Shown here: positions 17,805 to 24,992 of the stretch, one piece after another
Layout: every line of letters starts with the position of its first letter
How positions within the stretch are numbered: the first letter of the stretch is position 1
Source of the DNA: Pseudooceanicola nitratireducens
GTDB lineage: Bacteria; Pseudomonadota; Alphaproteobacteria; Rhodobacterales; Rhodobacteraceae
Assembly (NCBI RefSeq): GCF_900109195.1
Contig: NZ_FNZG01000005.1
Coordinates: 82,223-146,222, forward strand
Length of the DNA stretch: 64,000 bases
Reading direction: 5' to 3'
The notes under the pieces: generated by a model
Told to the model about the DNA's origin: nothing
The model's input: only the letters and a program-made list of their open reading frames with translations
Database searches by the model: none
Position numbers and translations under genes: made by a program

Positions 17805-18641
17805 TTACTGGAAGAGGCTCAGGATGTTCTGAGGCGAGGAGTTCGCGATCGACAGCGACTGCGTGGCCAGCTGCTGCTGCACCTGCTGCGCCTGAAGCTT
17901 CGCGGCTTCTTCTTCCATGTCCGCGTCGATCATGGACCCGATGCCGCTATCAAGACGGTCGGTCAGTTCGCCCAGGAATTCCTTCTGGGTTTCGATCGAT
18001 TTCTCGGCAATGCCCAGGGCGGTCGCGGCGGCAACGGCTGCGGACAGCTGTGCTTCTGCGGCCTGAAGGGCGGCAACTTGCGAACCGGCCGAAGTGGCGG
18101 CGGTCAGGTCGATGGCGGCCAGCACGGACTGGATGGCGCCCAGGTCCTGCTGCAGGAAGGTCATCGTCGTGGTGTTGATGGAACCGCCCGCGGCACGGCT
18201 GATGCCGGTCACCAGGGTCACGGTCGCGCCCGAGTTCACATAGTCGGTGCCATTGAAGGTCGCCTGCGAAATCGTGGTGGACATACGGGCCACCAGTTCG
18301 TCCAGTTCCGCCTGGACGTCAGCGCGCACTTCCGAGGTACCGCCCTGCGCGAATGCAACGCGCTCGGCGAAGTCATTGGCCAGTTCGACCAGGGTTTCGG
18401 CACCCAGGCGGGCGGTCGAAACGGCGTTCTTCTGCAGCGTCAGGGTTTCGTCGATCGCTTTGAACATGCCGCTGTCGCCGGACATGGTCTTCGAGATCGA
18501 GAAGTAGGCTGCGTTGTCCTTGCCGGACGCAATTTTAAGGCCGGTCGAGATACGGCCCTGCGTTTCGGTAAGGTTGTTGTTGATTTGACGAAGGGTCGAC
18601 AGCGCGGTCATCGCGCTGTGGTTCGTGAGGATAGAGGACAT
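17805..18641 (-). CDS. fliC: Flagellin (copy 1)
   Basis: 278-residue filament protein, one of four consecutive flagellins of identical length. Conserved N-terminal D0/D1 helix (MSSILTNHSAMTALSTLRQI, then GRISTGLKIASGKDNAAYFS) and C-terminal D0 (QLATQSLSIANSSPQNILSL). Only a short middle segment is present, with no large outer domain. This copy is the most divergent: N-N-L-T-E-T-Q-G instead of the D-T-Q-S type, DADMEEEAAKLQAQ, and last residue Gln. Its leader hairpin also has the most changed stem. Own upstream box and downstream terminator indicate an independent unit. Confidence 0.95.
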   Translation of the reverse strand: MSSILTNHSAMTALSTLRQINNNLTETQGRISTGLKIASGKDNAAYFSISKTMSGDSGMFKAIDETLTLQKNAVSTARLGAETLVELANDFAERVAFAQGGTSEVRADVQAELDELVARMSTTISQATFNGTDYVNSGATVTLVTGISRAAGGSINTTTMTFLQQDLGAIQSVLAAIDLTAATSAGSQVAALQAAEAQLSAAVAAATALGIAEKSIETQKEFLGELTDRLDSGIGSMIDADMEEEAAKLQAQQVQQQLATQSLSIANSSPQNILSLFQ

Positions 18642-18705
18642 CTCTTACTGCTCCGATATATTTTTATCGTGTTGTCGACTTCTGTCGAAAAACGGGCCTG
18701 CCCGT
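18642..18705 (-). promoter_or_regulatory. Structured 5' leader of flagellin 1
   Basis: On the minus strand, hairpin I is ACGGG-CAGG-CCCGT (18692-18705), hairpin II is TCGAC-AGAA-GTCGA (18675-18688), then an A/T-rich linker and a GGAG site (18651-18654) before ATG 18641. Hairpin II has a different stem from the other three copies but keeps the AGAA loop, which is the covariation expected of a functional RNA. Proposed FlbT-responsive element. Confidence 0.6.
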
Positions 18706-18721
18706 GCGTCCAGCCTTACCA

Positions 18722-18744
18722 GCAATTGTCGGCATTGTGTAAAC
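18722..18744. promoter_or_regulatory. GCAATTGTCGGC box upstream of flagellin 1
   Basis: GCAATTGTCGGC at 18722-18733 followed by GCATTGTGTAAAC (18732-18744). Variant of the box seen upstream of flagellins 2 and 3 and flgI, about 80 bases before the start codon. Confidence 0.4.
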
Positions 18745-18859
18745 AAAAATTCGCTTAATAAGGGTGGTGTTGCGGTGTCGTCACGGCCAACCAGACGGCC
18801 AAGCATAGACATGCTTTACAATTTTCACACGCTTTTACAGATACTTACATGAATAGATC

Positions 18860-18884
18860 CAAGGATAGATTATTTCTACCTTAG
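18860..18884. promoter_or_regulatory. Degenerate inverted CAAGGATAG box
   Basis: CAAGGATAG (18860-18868), ATTATTT, CTACCTTAG (18876-18884). Closely resembles the ftcR/flgI site (CAAGAATAG then ATTATTTA). It lies in the flagellin 1-2 interval, about 220 bases upstream of flagellin 1. Confidence 0.35.
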
Positions 18885-18950
18885 GTTGAACTGCGGCAAT
18901 GGGGTCGCGGCGAACCGCAACCCCGGATGTTCAGAAAAGGTCAGTCCCGA

Positions 18951-19787
18951 TCAGGAAAAGAGATTCAGGATGTTCTGCGGCGACGAATTCGCAATGGACA
19001 GCGATTGCGTTGCCAATTGTTGTTGCACCTGAAGCGCCTGCAGACGCGCGGCCTCTTCTTCCATGTTGGCGTCGATCATCGACCCGATGCCGCTATCAAG
19101 GCGATCGGTCAGTTCACCCAGGAAGTCTTTCTGGGTTTCGATGGACCGTTCGGCAATGCCAAGCGCGGTCGCGGCGGCCACGGCTGCGGACAGCTGGGCC
19201 TCGGCGTTCTGCAGGGCGGTCGCCTGAAGCGTCGCAGTGGTGGCCGAAGTGATCGAAATTGCATCCAGCGCGGATTGGATCGCGCCCAGATCCTGCTGCA
19301 GGAAGCTCATCGAGGTGGTCGAGATCGACCCGCCTGCCGCGCGCGAAATGCCGGTCACCACGGTGACGGTCGCGTTCGAGTTCACGTAGTCGGTGCCGTT
19401 GAAGTTCGACTGCGCGATGGTCGTGGCCATCCGCGCGACCAGTTCGTCCAGTTCGGCCTGGATGTCATCGCGGACTTCCTGCGTGCCACCCTGTGCAAAG
19501 GCGACGCGTTCGGAAAAGTCCTGTGCCAGATCAACCAGCGTTTCCGCACCCAGGCGGGCGGTCGAAACGGCGTTCTGCTGAAGCGTCAGGCTTTCATCGA
19601 TCGCCTTGAACATGCCGCTGTCGCCGGACATGGTTTTCGAGATCGAGAAATAGGCGGCGTTGTCCTTGCCCGAGGCGATCGACAGACCGGTCGAGATCCG
19701 CGACTGCGTGTCAGACAGGTTGGTGTTGATGTTCCGCAGGGTGGACAGCGCGGTCATGGCGCTGTGATTGGTAAGAATGGAAGACAT
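18951..19787 (-). CDS. fliC: Flagellin (copy 2)
   Basis: 278 residues with the same D0/D1 layout as its neighbours: MSSILTNHSAMTALSTLRNI at the start and SLSIANSSPQNILNLFS at the end. Differences cluster in the middle (TTSMSFLQQDLGAIQSALDA, then ISITSATTATLQATALQNAE), which is the surface-exposed part. Upstream it has the conserved leader and an exact GCAATTGTGGC box. All four copies keep intact frames, so the expansion looks selected rather than decaying; they may build filament segments with different properties. Confidence 0.95.
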   Translation of the reverse strand: MSSILTNHSAMTALSTLRNINTNLSDTQSRISTGLSIASGKDNAAYFSISKTMSGDSGMFKAIDESLTLQQNAVSTARLGAETLVDLAQDFSERVAFAQGGTQEVRDDIQAELDELVARMATTIAQSNFNGTDYVNSNATVTVVTGISRAAGGSISTTSMSFLQQDLGAIQSALDAISITSATTATLQATALQNAEAQLSAAVAAATALGIAERSIETQKDFLGELTDRLDSGIGSMIDANMEEEAARLQALQVQQQLATQSLSIANSSPQNILNLFS

Positions 19788-19846
19788 GTTCTGCTCCGAT
19801 TTTTCTTATCTCTCCATCGGATTTCTTCCGAAACCGGGCCTGCCCG
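19788..19846 (-). promoter_or_regulatory. Structured 5' leader of flagellin 2
   Basis: Hairpin I CGGG-type (19835-19846), hairpin II TCGGA-AGAAA-TCCGA (19817-19831), A/T-rich linker, and GGAG at 19794-19797. The 3' arm UCCGAU could alternatively pair with AUCGGA at the ribosome-binding site, suggesting a switch. Confidence 0.6.
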
Positions 19847-19985
19847 TGGCGACAGTTAACCTTTTCAATTTGACCAAATTAAGAAACAAACACTTGCAAC
19901 CCACTTTTCACGACATTTTTGCAAAGACACATATGTTTCAATGGGTTAAACACCCCTTTCGGATAGTGAATGTGTTTTCAATCGG

Positions 19986-20001
19986 GCAATTGTGGCCAAA
20001 C
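19986..20001. promoter_or_regulatory. GCAATTGTGGC box upstream of flagellin 2
   Basis: GCAATTGTGGCCAAAC at 19986-20001, about 200 bases before the flagellin 2 start. On the minus strand it reads GTTTGGCCACAATTGC, nearly identical to the flagellin 3 site. Confidence 0.5.
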
Positions 20002-20112
20002 TGTGACGAAAAGCCGGGCGACTGTCCTCAATTGGACTTCAACCTTTAGGCGAAATGACCAGTTGCGCAATTTTTGTGCAGCCCCTCCACTCCCCTAGCC
20101 CGGAAACGAAGA

Positions 20113-20136
20113 AAGGCCGCAGTTCCCTGCGGCCTT
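20113..20136 (-). terminator. Terminator of flagellin gene 3
   Basis: Perfect 10-bp stem AAGGCCGCAG (20113-20122) with CTGCGGCCTT (20127-20136), TTCC loop; the minus strand continues TTTCTTCG. 24 bases after the flagellin stop. Confidence 0.75.
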
Positions 20137-20159
20137 CCGGTCTGATCTGTGATCCCGCG

Positions 20160-20996
20160 TCAGCGGAAGAGCGACAGGATATTCTGTGGCGCAGAGTTCG
20201 CGATCGACAGGGACTGTGTCGCAAGCTGCTGTTGCACCTGAAGCGCCTGCAGTCGCGCGGCCTCTTCTTCCATATTGGCGTCGATCATCGAACCGATGCC
20301 GCTGTCCAGACGATCCGTCAGTTCGCCCAGGAATTCCTTCTGGGTCTCGATGGACTTCTCGGCAATACCAAGCGAGGTCGCGGCAGACACGGCTGCGGCC
20401 AGCTGGGCTTCTGCGGATTGCAGCGCGGCGGCCTGCGAACCGGCCGAAGTAGCGGTCGTCAGGTCGATGGCGGCCAGGGTCGCCTGGATGGTGCCCAGAT
20501 CCTGCTGCAGGAAGCTCATCGTCGTGGTCGAGATCGAACCGCTGGACGACCGCGAGATACCGGTGACAACCGTGACAGAGGAGTTCGCGTTCACATAGTC
20601 GGTGCCGTTGAAGGTGGCCTGGGCGATGGTCGTCGACATACGCGCGGCCAGCTCGTCCAGTTCGGCCTGCACATCGGCGCGCACTTCCGCGGTGCCGCCC
20701 TGGGCAAACGCGACGCGTTCCGAGAATTCCTGCGCCAGATCAACCATCGTCTCGGCACCCAGGCGGGCGGTGGAAACGGCGTTCTGCTGCAGGGTCAGGT
20801 TTTCGTCGATCGCCTTGTACATGCCGCTGTCGCCGGACATGGTTTTCGAGATCGAGAAATAGGCGGCGTTGTCCTTGCCCGAGGCAATGGACAGACCGGT
20901 CGAGATACGGCTTTGCGTGTCCGACAGGTCGCTGTTGATGTTGCGCAGGGTGGACAGCGCGGTCATGGCGCTGTGGTTGGTCAGGATGGAAGACAT
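20160..20996 (-). CDS. fliC: Flagellin (copy 3)
   Basis: 278 residues from the ATG at 20996, the same start as the other copies; the frame stays open upstream to 21089 but that part is the leader. N-terminus MSSILTNHSAMTALSTLRNI, C-terminus SLSIANSAPQNILSLFR. Together with copy 4 it forms the closest pair (shared SAPQNILSLFR and ARLQALQVQQQLATQSLSIA). The middle region reads TFLQQDLG-like (MSFLQQDLGTIQATLAAIDL). Own leader, upstream box and strong terminator. Confidence 0.95.
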   Translation of the reverse strand: MSSILTNHSAMTALSTLRNINSDLSDTQSRISTGLSIASGKDNAAYFSISKTMSGDSGMYKAIDENLTLQQNAVSTARLGAETMVDLAQEFSERVAFAQGGTAEVRADVQAELDELAARMSTTIAQATFNGTDYVNANSSVTVVTGISRSSSGSISTTTMSFLQQDLGTIQATLAAIDLTTATSAGSQAAALQSAEAQLAAAVSAATSLGIAEKSIETQKEFLGELTDRLDSGIGSMIDANMEEEAARLQALQVQQQLATQSLSIANSAPQNILSLFR

Positions 20997-21059
20997 GTTC
21001 TGCTCTCCGGTATTCTTTTTATTTTTCGCCGGATTTCTTCCGCGGTCGGGCCGTCCCGT
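20997..21059 (-). promoter_or_regulatory. Structured 5' leader of flagellin 3
   Basis: Hairpin I CGGG-ACGG-CCCG (21047-21058), hairpin II CGGA-AGAAA-TCCG (21030-21042), linker, and GGAG at 21005-21008. Here the arm reads UCCGG and the ribosome-binding region CCGGAG. In copies 2 and 4 they are UCCGA and UCGGAG, a paired change that supports alternative pairing with the binding site. Confidence 0.6.
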
Positions 21060-21183
21060 ATGAAAATTGCTAGAGCGACAATCGGGCAAGAATATGAAAG
21101 CTGAGCGTTTTCAGGATTTTTCCTGATAAGTTGTATCCTGAATGAAAACAATAACTTAAGACGCGGAAACAATTCACTTGCCT

Positions 21184-21199
21184 GCAATTGTGGCGAAAC
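21184..21199. promoter_or_regulatory. GCAATTGTGGC box upstream of flagellin 3
   Basis: GCAATTGTGGCGAAAC at 21184-21199, about 190 bases before the start of flagellin 3. Differs at one base from the flagellin 2 box over 16 positions. Confidence 0.5.
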
Positions 21200-21239
21200 T
21201 TGGGCACGCCCCGGCCGCCTGTATATACCTGGACCCCGC

Positions 21240-21268
21240 AAAAAAGGCCGCGATAAACGCGGCCTTTT
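21240..21268 (-). terminator. Terminator of flagellin gene 4
   Basis: Perfect 11-bp stem AAAAGGCCGCG (21242-21252) with CGCGGCCTTTT (21258-21268), ATAAA loop, and six T on the minus strand. 26 bases after the flagellin stop; probably ends the flgI-rod-binding-flgN-flagellin transcript. Confidence 0.8.
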
Positions 21269-21293
21269 CCAGAATTTCGATACTGATGCGGGA

Positions 21294-22130
21294 TCAGCGG
21301 AAGAGAGACAGGATGTTCTGCGGCGCAGAGTTCGCGATCGACAGGGACTGTGTCGCAAGCTGCTGTTGCACCTGAAGCGCCTGAAGCCGTGCGGCTTCTT
21401 CTTCCATGTTGGCGTCGATCATCGACCCGATGCCGCTGTCCAGACGATCCGTCAGTTCACCAAGGAACTCTTTCTGGGTCTCGATGGACTTCTCGGCAAT
21501 ACCAAGCGAGGTCGCCGAGGCAACGGCTGCGGACAGCTGTGCTTCTGCGGTCTGCAGGGCGGCTGCCTGTGCACCGGCCGAGTTGGCCGCTGTCAGGTCG
21601 ATGGCGTCCAGTGCGGACTGGATCGCACCAAGGTCCTGCTGAGCGAAGGTCATCGTCGTGGTCGACACGGAACCCGAGGAGGAACGCGAGATACCGGTCA
21701 CGACGGTGACGTTGGCGGTCGAGTTCACATAGTCGGTACCGTTGAAGTTCGACTGGGCGATGGTGGTGGACATACGGGCCACCAGTTCGTCCAGTTCGGC
21801 CTGGACGTCGGCACGCACTTCGGCAGTGCCACCCTGGGCGAACGCGACGCGTTCGGAGAATTCCTGCGCCAGGTCAACCATGGTTTCGGCACCTAGGCGG
21901 GCGGTCGAAACGGCGTTCTGCTGCAGGGTCAGGTTTTCGTCGATCGCTTTGAACATGCCGCTGTCGCCGGACATGGTTTTCGAGATCGAGAAGTAGGCTG
22001 CGTTGTCCTTGCCCGAAGCAATCGAGAGGCCGGTGGAAATCCGGGACTGCGTCGAGGACAGATCGTTGTTGATGTTACGCAGGGTCGACAGCGCGGTCAT
22101 TGCGCTGTGGTTGGTCAGGATGGAGGACAT
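21294..22130 (-). CDS. fliC: Flagellin (copy 4)
   Basis: 278 residues, same architecture: MSSILTNHSAMTALSTLRNI at the start and SIANSAPQNILSLFR at the end. The middle differs from copy 3 (TMTFAQQDLGAIQSALDAID). Unlike copies 1-3 it has no GCAATTGTGGC box directly upstream; it follows flgN by 106 bases and may be read from the flgI promoter, while keeping its own structured leader. So it is possibly expressed with the P-ring and chaperone genes, earlier than the others. Confidence 0.95.
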   Translation of the reverse strand: MSSILTNHSAMTALSTLRNINNDLSSTQSRISTGLSIASGKDNAAYFSISKTMSGDSGMFKAIDENLTLQQNAVSTARLGAETMVDLAQEFSERVAFAQGGTAEVRADVQAELDELVARMSTTIAQSNFNGTDYVNSTANVTVVTGISRSSSGSVSTTTMTFAQQDLGAIQSALDAIDLTAANSAGAQAAALQTAEAQLSAAVASATSLGIAEKSIETQKEFLGELTDRLDSGIGSMIDANMEEEAARLQALQVQQQLATQSLSIANSAPQNILSLFR

Positions 22131-22193
22131 GTTCTGCTCCGATATTTTTTATTTTTTCGTCTTCGGATTTCTTCCGAGAACGGGCCTGCCCGT
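22131..22193 (-). promoter_or_regulatory. Structured 5' leader of flagellin 4
   Basis: Hairpin I (22181-22192, CGGG stem with CAGG loop), hairpin II TCGGA-AGAAA-TCCGA (22163-22177), a T-rich (minus: A-rich) linker, and GGAG at 22137-22140. Same order and spacing as the other three leaders. Confidence 0.6.
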
Positions 22194-22236
22194 GGAGCAC
22201 AACTAAACGGGGAAATGGGGCAGGAATAAGGAAGCT

Positions 22237-22638
22237 TTAGAGCGATTGGTCGAAATGTTGGGAAGAGGTCGGATTTTTTGCACGCTTTTCGCCGTTCGGC
22301 CCGTAGGTCCCGGACAGGGAATGCCGGTCGCGGATGCGGTCAAGTTCTTGGATGATCGTGCCGGTGGCTTCGGTCATCTTCTCCAAAAGCGCATGATCTT
22401 GGGCGATAAGTTCCCGTAATTCCGTCAGTTTTTCCCGAAGCTCGCCCGCCTGGGGGTGATCCTCCAGCAAGGCGCGGGGCACGGCGAAGGCCTCTTCTAC
22501 CTCGGCCAGAAGGGCGGACTTCTGCGGATAAAGTTCCGTCACCTCGGCAAGACGACCACCCGTAATTGCTGCGATTTCGTCGCGCAACACACGGCTGAGG
22601 CGATCAACCACCGACAGAGCTTGAGCCATGGACGCCAT
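22237..22638 (-). CDS. flgN: FlgN-like export chaperone
   Basis: 133 residues, fully helical and charged, as in FlgN-type chaperones of the hook-junction proteins FlgK and FlgL. The long heptad-like stretch RLSRVLRDEIAAITGGRLAE ... LYPQKSALLAEVEEAF ... LREKLTELRELIAQDHALLE fits the FlgN fold; sequence conservation is always weak. Last-but-one gene of the flgI operon, 11 bases after the rod-binding gene. The start could also be the ATG three codons in. Confidence 0.6.
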   Translation of the reverse strand: MASMAQALSVVDRLSRVLRDEIAAITGGRLAEVTELYPQKSALLAEVEEAFAVPRALLEDHPQAGELREKLTELRELIAQDHALLEKMTEATGTIIQELDRIRDRHSLSGTYGPNGEKRAKNPTSSQHFDQSL

Positions 22639-22649
22639 ATTCTATCCCC

Positions 22650-22961
22650 TTATCCGCGCATCGCGGCGCGATATGCGCTGATGCTGTTTTCGACGCTTGC
22701 CGCGATTCCCGTGGTCCCCTGCTCGACCAGCTGGTCGGCATAGGCCCGCGCCAGGAAGCTGCGCCAGGTCTCTTCCGCAAAGCCGCCGCCCATGTCGCCC
22801 AGGGGCACGGTCTTCAGCATCTCTTCCATGACCTGGGTCAGGAAGACCGCTTCGAATTCCTTGGCGGCCGTCTTGGCCAGATCACTGGGGTTCGGGCTGG
22901 TGCGGTTCAGATAGGCCTGGCCTTCGGCCAGCGCGGTGAAATTCGAGGCGGGAATATCCAT
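22650..22961 (-). CDS. Rod-binding protein (FlgJ N-terminal domain only)
   Basis: 103 residues corresponding to the rod-binding half of FlgJ: AKTAAKEFEAVFLTQVMEEM, then GGGFAEETWRSFLARAYADQ, then GIAASVENSISAYRA. The muramidase half is absent; wall opening is probably supplied by the lytic transglycosylase at 54135-54893. Cytoplasmic or exported to the rod, acting as scaffold in rod assembly. 9 bases after flgI, in the same operon. Confidence 0.85.
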   Translation of the reverse strand: MDIPASNFTALAEGQAYLNRTSPNPSDLAKTAAKEFEAVFLTQVMEEMLKTVPLGDMGGGFAEETWRSFLARAYADQLVEQGTTGIAASVENSISAYRAAMRG

Positions 22962-22970
22962 GGGCGAACC

Positions 22971-24077
22971 TCAGATGATTTCCAGGTCGGCATGCAGGGC
23001 GCCGGCGGCCTTGATGGCCTGAAGGATCGAAATGGTTTGGCTGGCGGTCACGCCGATGGCGTTCAACCCGTCGACCAGGCGTTGCAGCGACACGTCACCT
23101 TCCAGGATGGTGAAGTTGACTTCGGCCTCCTGCACCTCGACCTCGGTCTGGGGCACGACGACGGTGGTGCCGCCGATGCTGATCGGCTCGGGCTGGCTGA
23201 CTTCGATATCCTCGCGCACGACAACCGTCAGGCCACCCTGCGACACGGCCACCTTGTCGACGCGAACGTTTGACCCGATCACGATGGTGCCGGACCGCGC
23301 GTCGATGACCACCTTGGCCACGCTGTCGGGCTGCACCATCAGGTTTTCCACGGCCGCCATCATTTCAGGCGTGTCGCCCTTGTCGTTGCCCATCACCTCG
23401 ATGGTCGAAGGATCCAGCACCTGCGCCGTCCCCGGGCCAAGCGCCATGTTGATCTTTTCAGCCACGCGGTGCGCGGTCGTCATGTCGGGGGACCGCAGCG
23501 CGATCCGGAAGGACCGCAGCGAGGCGAGGGTAAAGTCGATTTCATTCTCGACCGTGGCGCCGTTTTCGATCCGGGCCACCGTGGGCACGCCTTCGACGAT
23601 CGAGGCATTGACCCCCTGCGCCGCATAACCGGCCACCGCGATCGGGCCCTGCGCCACCGCATAGACTTCGCCATCGGCACCGGACAGCGGCGTCACGATC
23701 AGCGTGCCCCCCCGCAGGGACGAGGCATCGCCAAGCGAGGACACGACCACATCAATGGTCGACCCGCGCCGCGCAAAGGGCGGCAGCATGGCCGTGACCA
23801 TGACCGCAGCCGTGTTCTGCGTGCGCATGTTGTCTTCGGAAAGGTTGCCGACGCCCAGGCGTTCCAGCATCCCTTCGATGGATTTTTCCGTAAAGGGACT
23901 GTTGCGCAGCGTGTCACCGGTCCCGTTCAGACCGACGACGAGCCCGTAGCCCACAAGCTGGTTTTCCCGCACCCCTTCAAAGGAGGCGATGTCCTTGATC
24001 CGCACATCCGCCCTTGCAGTTTCCACAACCGGAGCGAGGGCGATCATGACGGCGAGAGCTGCTCTTATAACCCGCAT
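22971..24077 (-). CDS. flgI: Flagellar P-ring protein FlgI
   Basis: 368 residues from ATG 24077; a TTG start at 24104 is also in frame but is less likely. The signal peptide MRVIRAALAVMIALAPVVET ends before ADVRIKD, giving export to the periplasm where FlgI forms the P ring. Typical segments: RIKDIASFEGVRENQLVGYG, LVVGLNGTGDTLRNSPFT, and the C-terminal LNAIGVTASQTISILQAIKA. First gene of the operon running into the rod-binding gene, flgN and probably flagellin 4. Confidence 0.95.
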   Translation of the reverse strand: MRVIRAALAVMIALAPVVETARADVRIKDIASFEGVRENQLVGYGLVVGLNGTGDTLRNSPFTEKSIEGMLERLGVGNLSEDNMRTQNTAAVMVTAMLPPFARRGSTIDVVVSSLGDASSLRGGTLIVTPLSGADGEVYAVAQGPIAVAGYAAQGVNASIVEGVPTVARIENGATVENEIDFTLASLRSFRIALRSPDMTTAHRVAEKINMALGPGTAQVLDPSTIEVMGNDKGDTPEMMAAVENLMVQPDSVAKVVIDARSGTIVIGSNVRVDKVAVSQGGLTVVVREDIEVSQPEPISIGGTTVVVPQTEVEVQEAEVNFTILEGDVSLQRLVDGLNAIGVTASQTISILQAIKAAGALHADLEII

Positions 24078-24115
24078 GACCTGTTTTCTTGTCGTTGTTT
24101 GCAAGGATTATTGCA

Positions 24116-24159
24116 GCAATTGTGGCATAAACACAAGAATAGATTATTTACTCTTCTTG
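24116..24159. promoter_or_regulatory. Combined boxes in the flgI/ftcR divergent region
   Basis: GCAATTGTGGC (24116-24126) sits 39 bases before flgI. Next to it lies an inverted pair, CAAGAATAG (24134-24142) and CTCTTCTTG (24151-24159), one mismatch, 8-base spacer. This is the only region where both recurrent elements meet. It lies upstream of the regulator gene itself, so autoregulation is possible. Confidence 0.5.
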
Positions 24160-24176
24160 GTTGTGGACGGATTTGC

Positions 24177-24206
24177 TTGACGCTCACAGGTTTGTGTTTC
24201 TACACT
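24177..24206 (+). promoter_or_regulatory. Likely sigma70 promoter of ftcR
   Basis: TTGACG (24177-24182), 18-base spacer, TACACT (24201-24206), 52 bases before ATG 24258. The inverted box pair ends 18 bases upstream of the -35 hexamer, a normal place for an activator site. Confidence 0.45.
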
Positions 24207-24257
24207 GTAAGGAAAACACAAAGAGGCCGATCCAGAAAACAAGGATCGGGGAGCAGC

Positions 24258-24971
24258 ATGCATATTTATCTTTACGAGCCGCGCGCGGATCGTCTGAATG
24301 GACTCATGGCAGAGCTTCGGTCGGCGCGAATGAAGCCCGTTCCGATTCAAGAGGCCTTCTTCCGTGGTGAACTGGGCCTTCTCAACCGCAGCGGGCACGA
24401 AGACCGGCCCTTCCTTCTGGCCGACAATCCCGAAGTTCTGGAACAGATCACCGCCCTGCGCACCGCAGGTTGCACCAATCCGATCCTGGTGATGCGGGAT
24501 TTCCGAAATTCACGCGACACCGCCGCCGCGCTGGACGCGGGGGCCGATGATGACATCGTCATCCCGGTGAAGGCGATCGAGCTGAAGGCGCGCATCAACG
24601 CGGTGACCCGCCGGTCCCATGGCCATGCCGCCGAAAGCATCGAAGTGGGTGAGGTCGTCGCCTATTTCGACGGTCGCGATCCCGAAGTCTCCGGTGCCAC
24701 GGTGAAACTGTCGCGCCGCGAACATGCGATCTTCCAGCAGCTGGTGCTGAACGCTGGTCGCGTTGTGTCCAAGGGATCCATCTACGATGCGGTCTATGGC
24801 ATGTCCGAGGATCAGCCCTTCGACAAGGTGATCGACGTCTATATCTGCAAGATCCGCAAGAAGATCGACCAGGCCGCGGACTCGGGCCACAACTATATCG
24901 AAACGGTGCATGGCCGGGGCTACAAGTTTGCCGCCGCCGCCGATGCGCTGGTCCAGGCTGGCGGGATGTGA
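24258..24971 (+). CDS. ftcR: FtcR/CtrA-like OmpR-family flagellar regulator with degenerate receiver
   Basis: 237 residues from ATG 24258 (GGGGAGC upstream). The C-terminal winged helix is clear: VKLSRREHAIFQQLVLNAGR, then VIDVYICKIRKKID and YIETVHGRGYKF, the same pattern as CtrA. The N-terminal domain has receiver topology (GCTNPILVMRD, AALDAGADDDIVIPVKAIEL), but the paired acidic residues near position 9 are missing (LYEPR) and the conserved Lys of the K-P motif is Ile (VIP). Asp56 in FLLAD may align with the phospho-acceptor. It probably works without normal phosphorylation, as described for FtcR/Rem-type flagellar regulators. Divergent from flgI; convergent with flgL. Confidence 0.75.
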   Translation: MHIYLYEPRADRLNGLMAELRSARMKPVPIQEAFFRGELGLLNRSGHEDRPFLLADNPEVLEQITALRTAGCTNPILVMRDFRNSRDTAAALDAGADDDIVIPVKAIELKARINAVTRRSHGHAAESIEVGEVVAYFDGRDPEVSGATVKLSRREHAIFQQLVLNAGRVVSKGSIYDAVYGMSEDQPFDKVIDVYICKIRKKIDQAADSGHNYIETVHGRGYKFAAAADALVQAGGM

Positions 24972-24991
24972 TCCCGCCAACCGGCGTTTTT
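24959..24991 (+). terminator. Terminator of ftcR
   Basis: Perfect 9-bp stem TGGCGGGAT (24959-24967) with ATCCCGCCA (24971-24979), 3-base loop, overlapping the stop codon, then five T at 24987-24991. The 7-base gap before the T run is longer than usual. Confidence 0.55.
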
Positions 24992-24992
24992 C

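Noticed and set aside
18901..18924. Terminator hairpin after flagellin 2
   Set aside because: Stem GGGGTCGCGG/CCGCAACCCC has a mismatch and no T run on the minus strand; left as doubtful.
19986..20001. Sigma54 promoter in the GCAATTGTGGC boxes
   Set aside because: GG-to-GC spacing is 8 rather than 10 bases; the boxes do not fit the -24/-12 pattern.
21294..22130. The four flagellin genes as a simple DNA repeat or assembly duplication
   Set aside because: Copies differ in middle regions, intergenic sequence, terminators and leader stems, so they are true paralogues.
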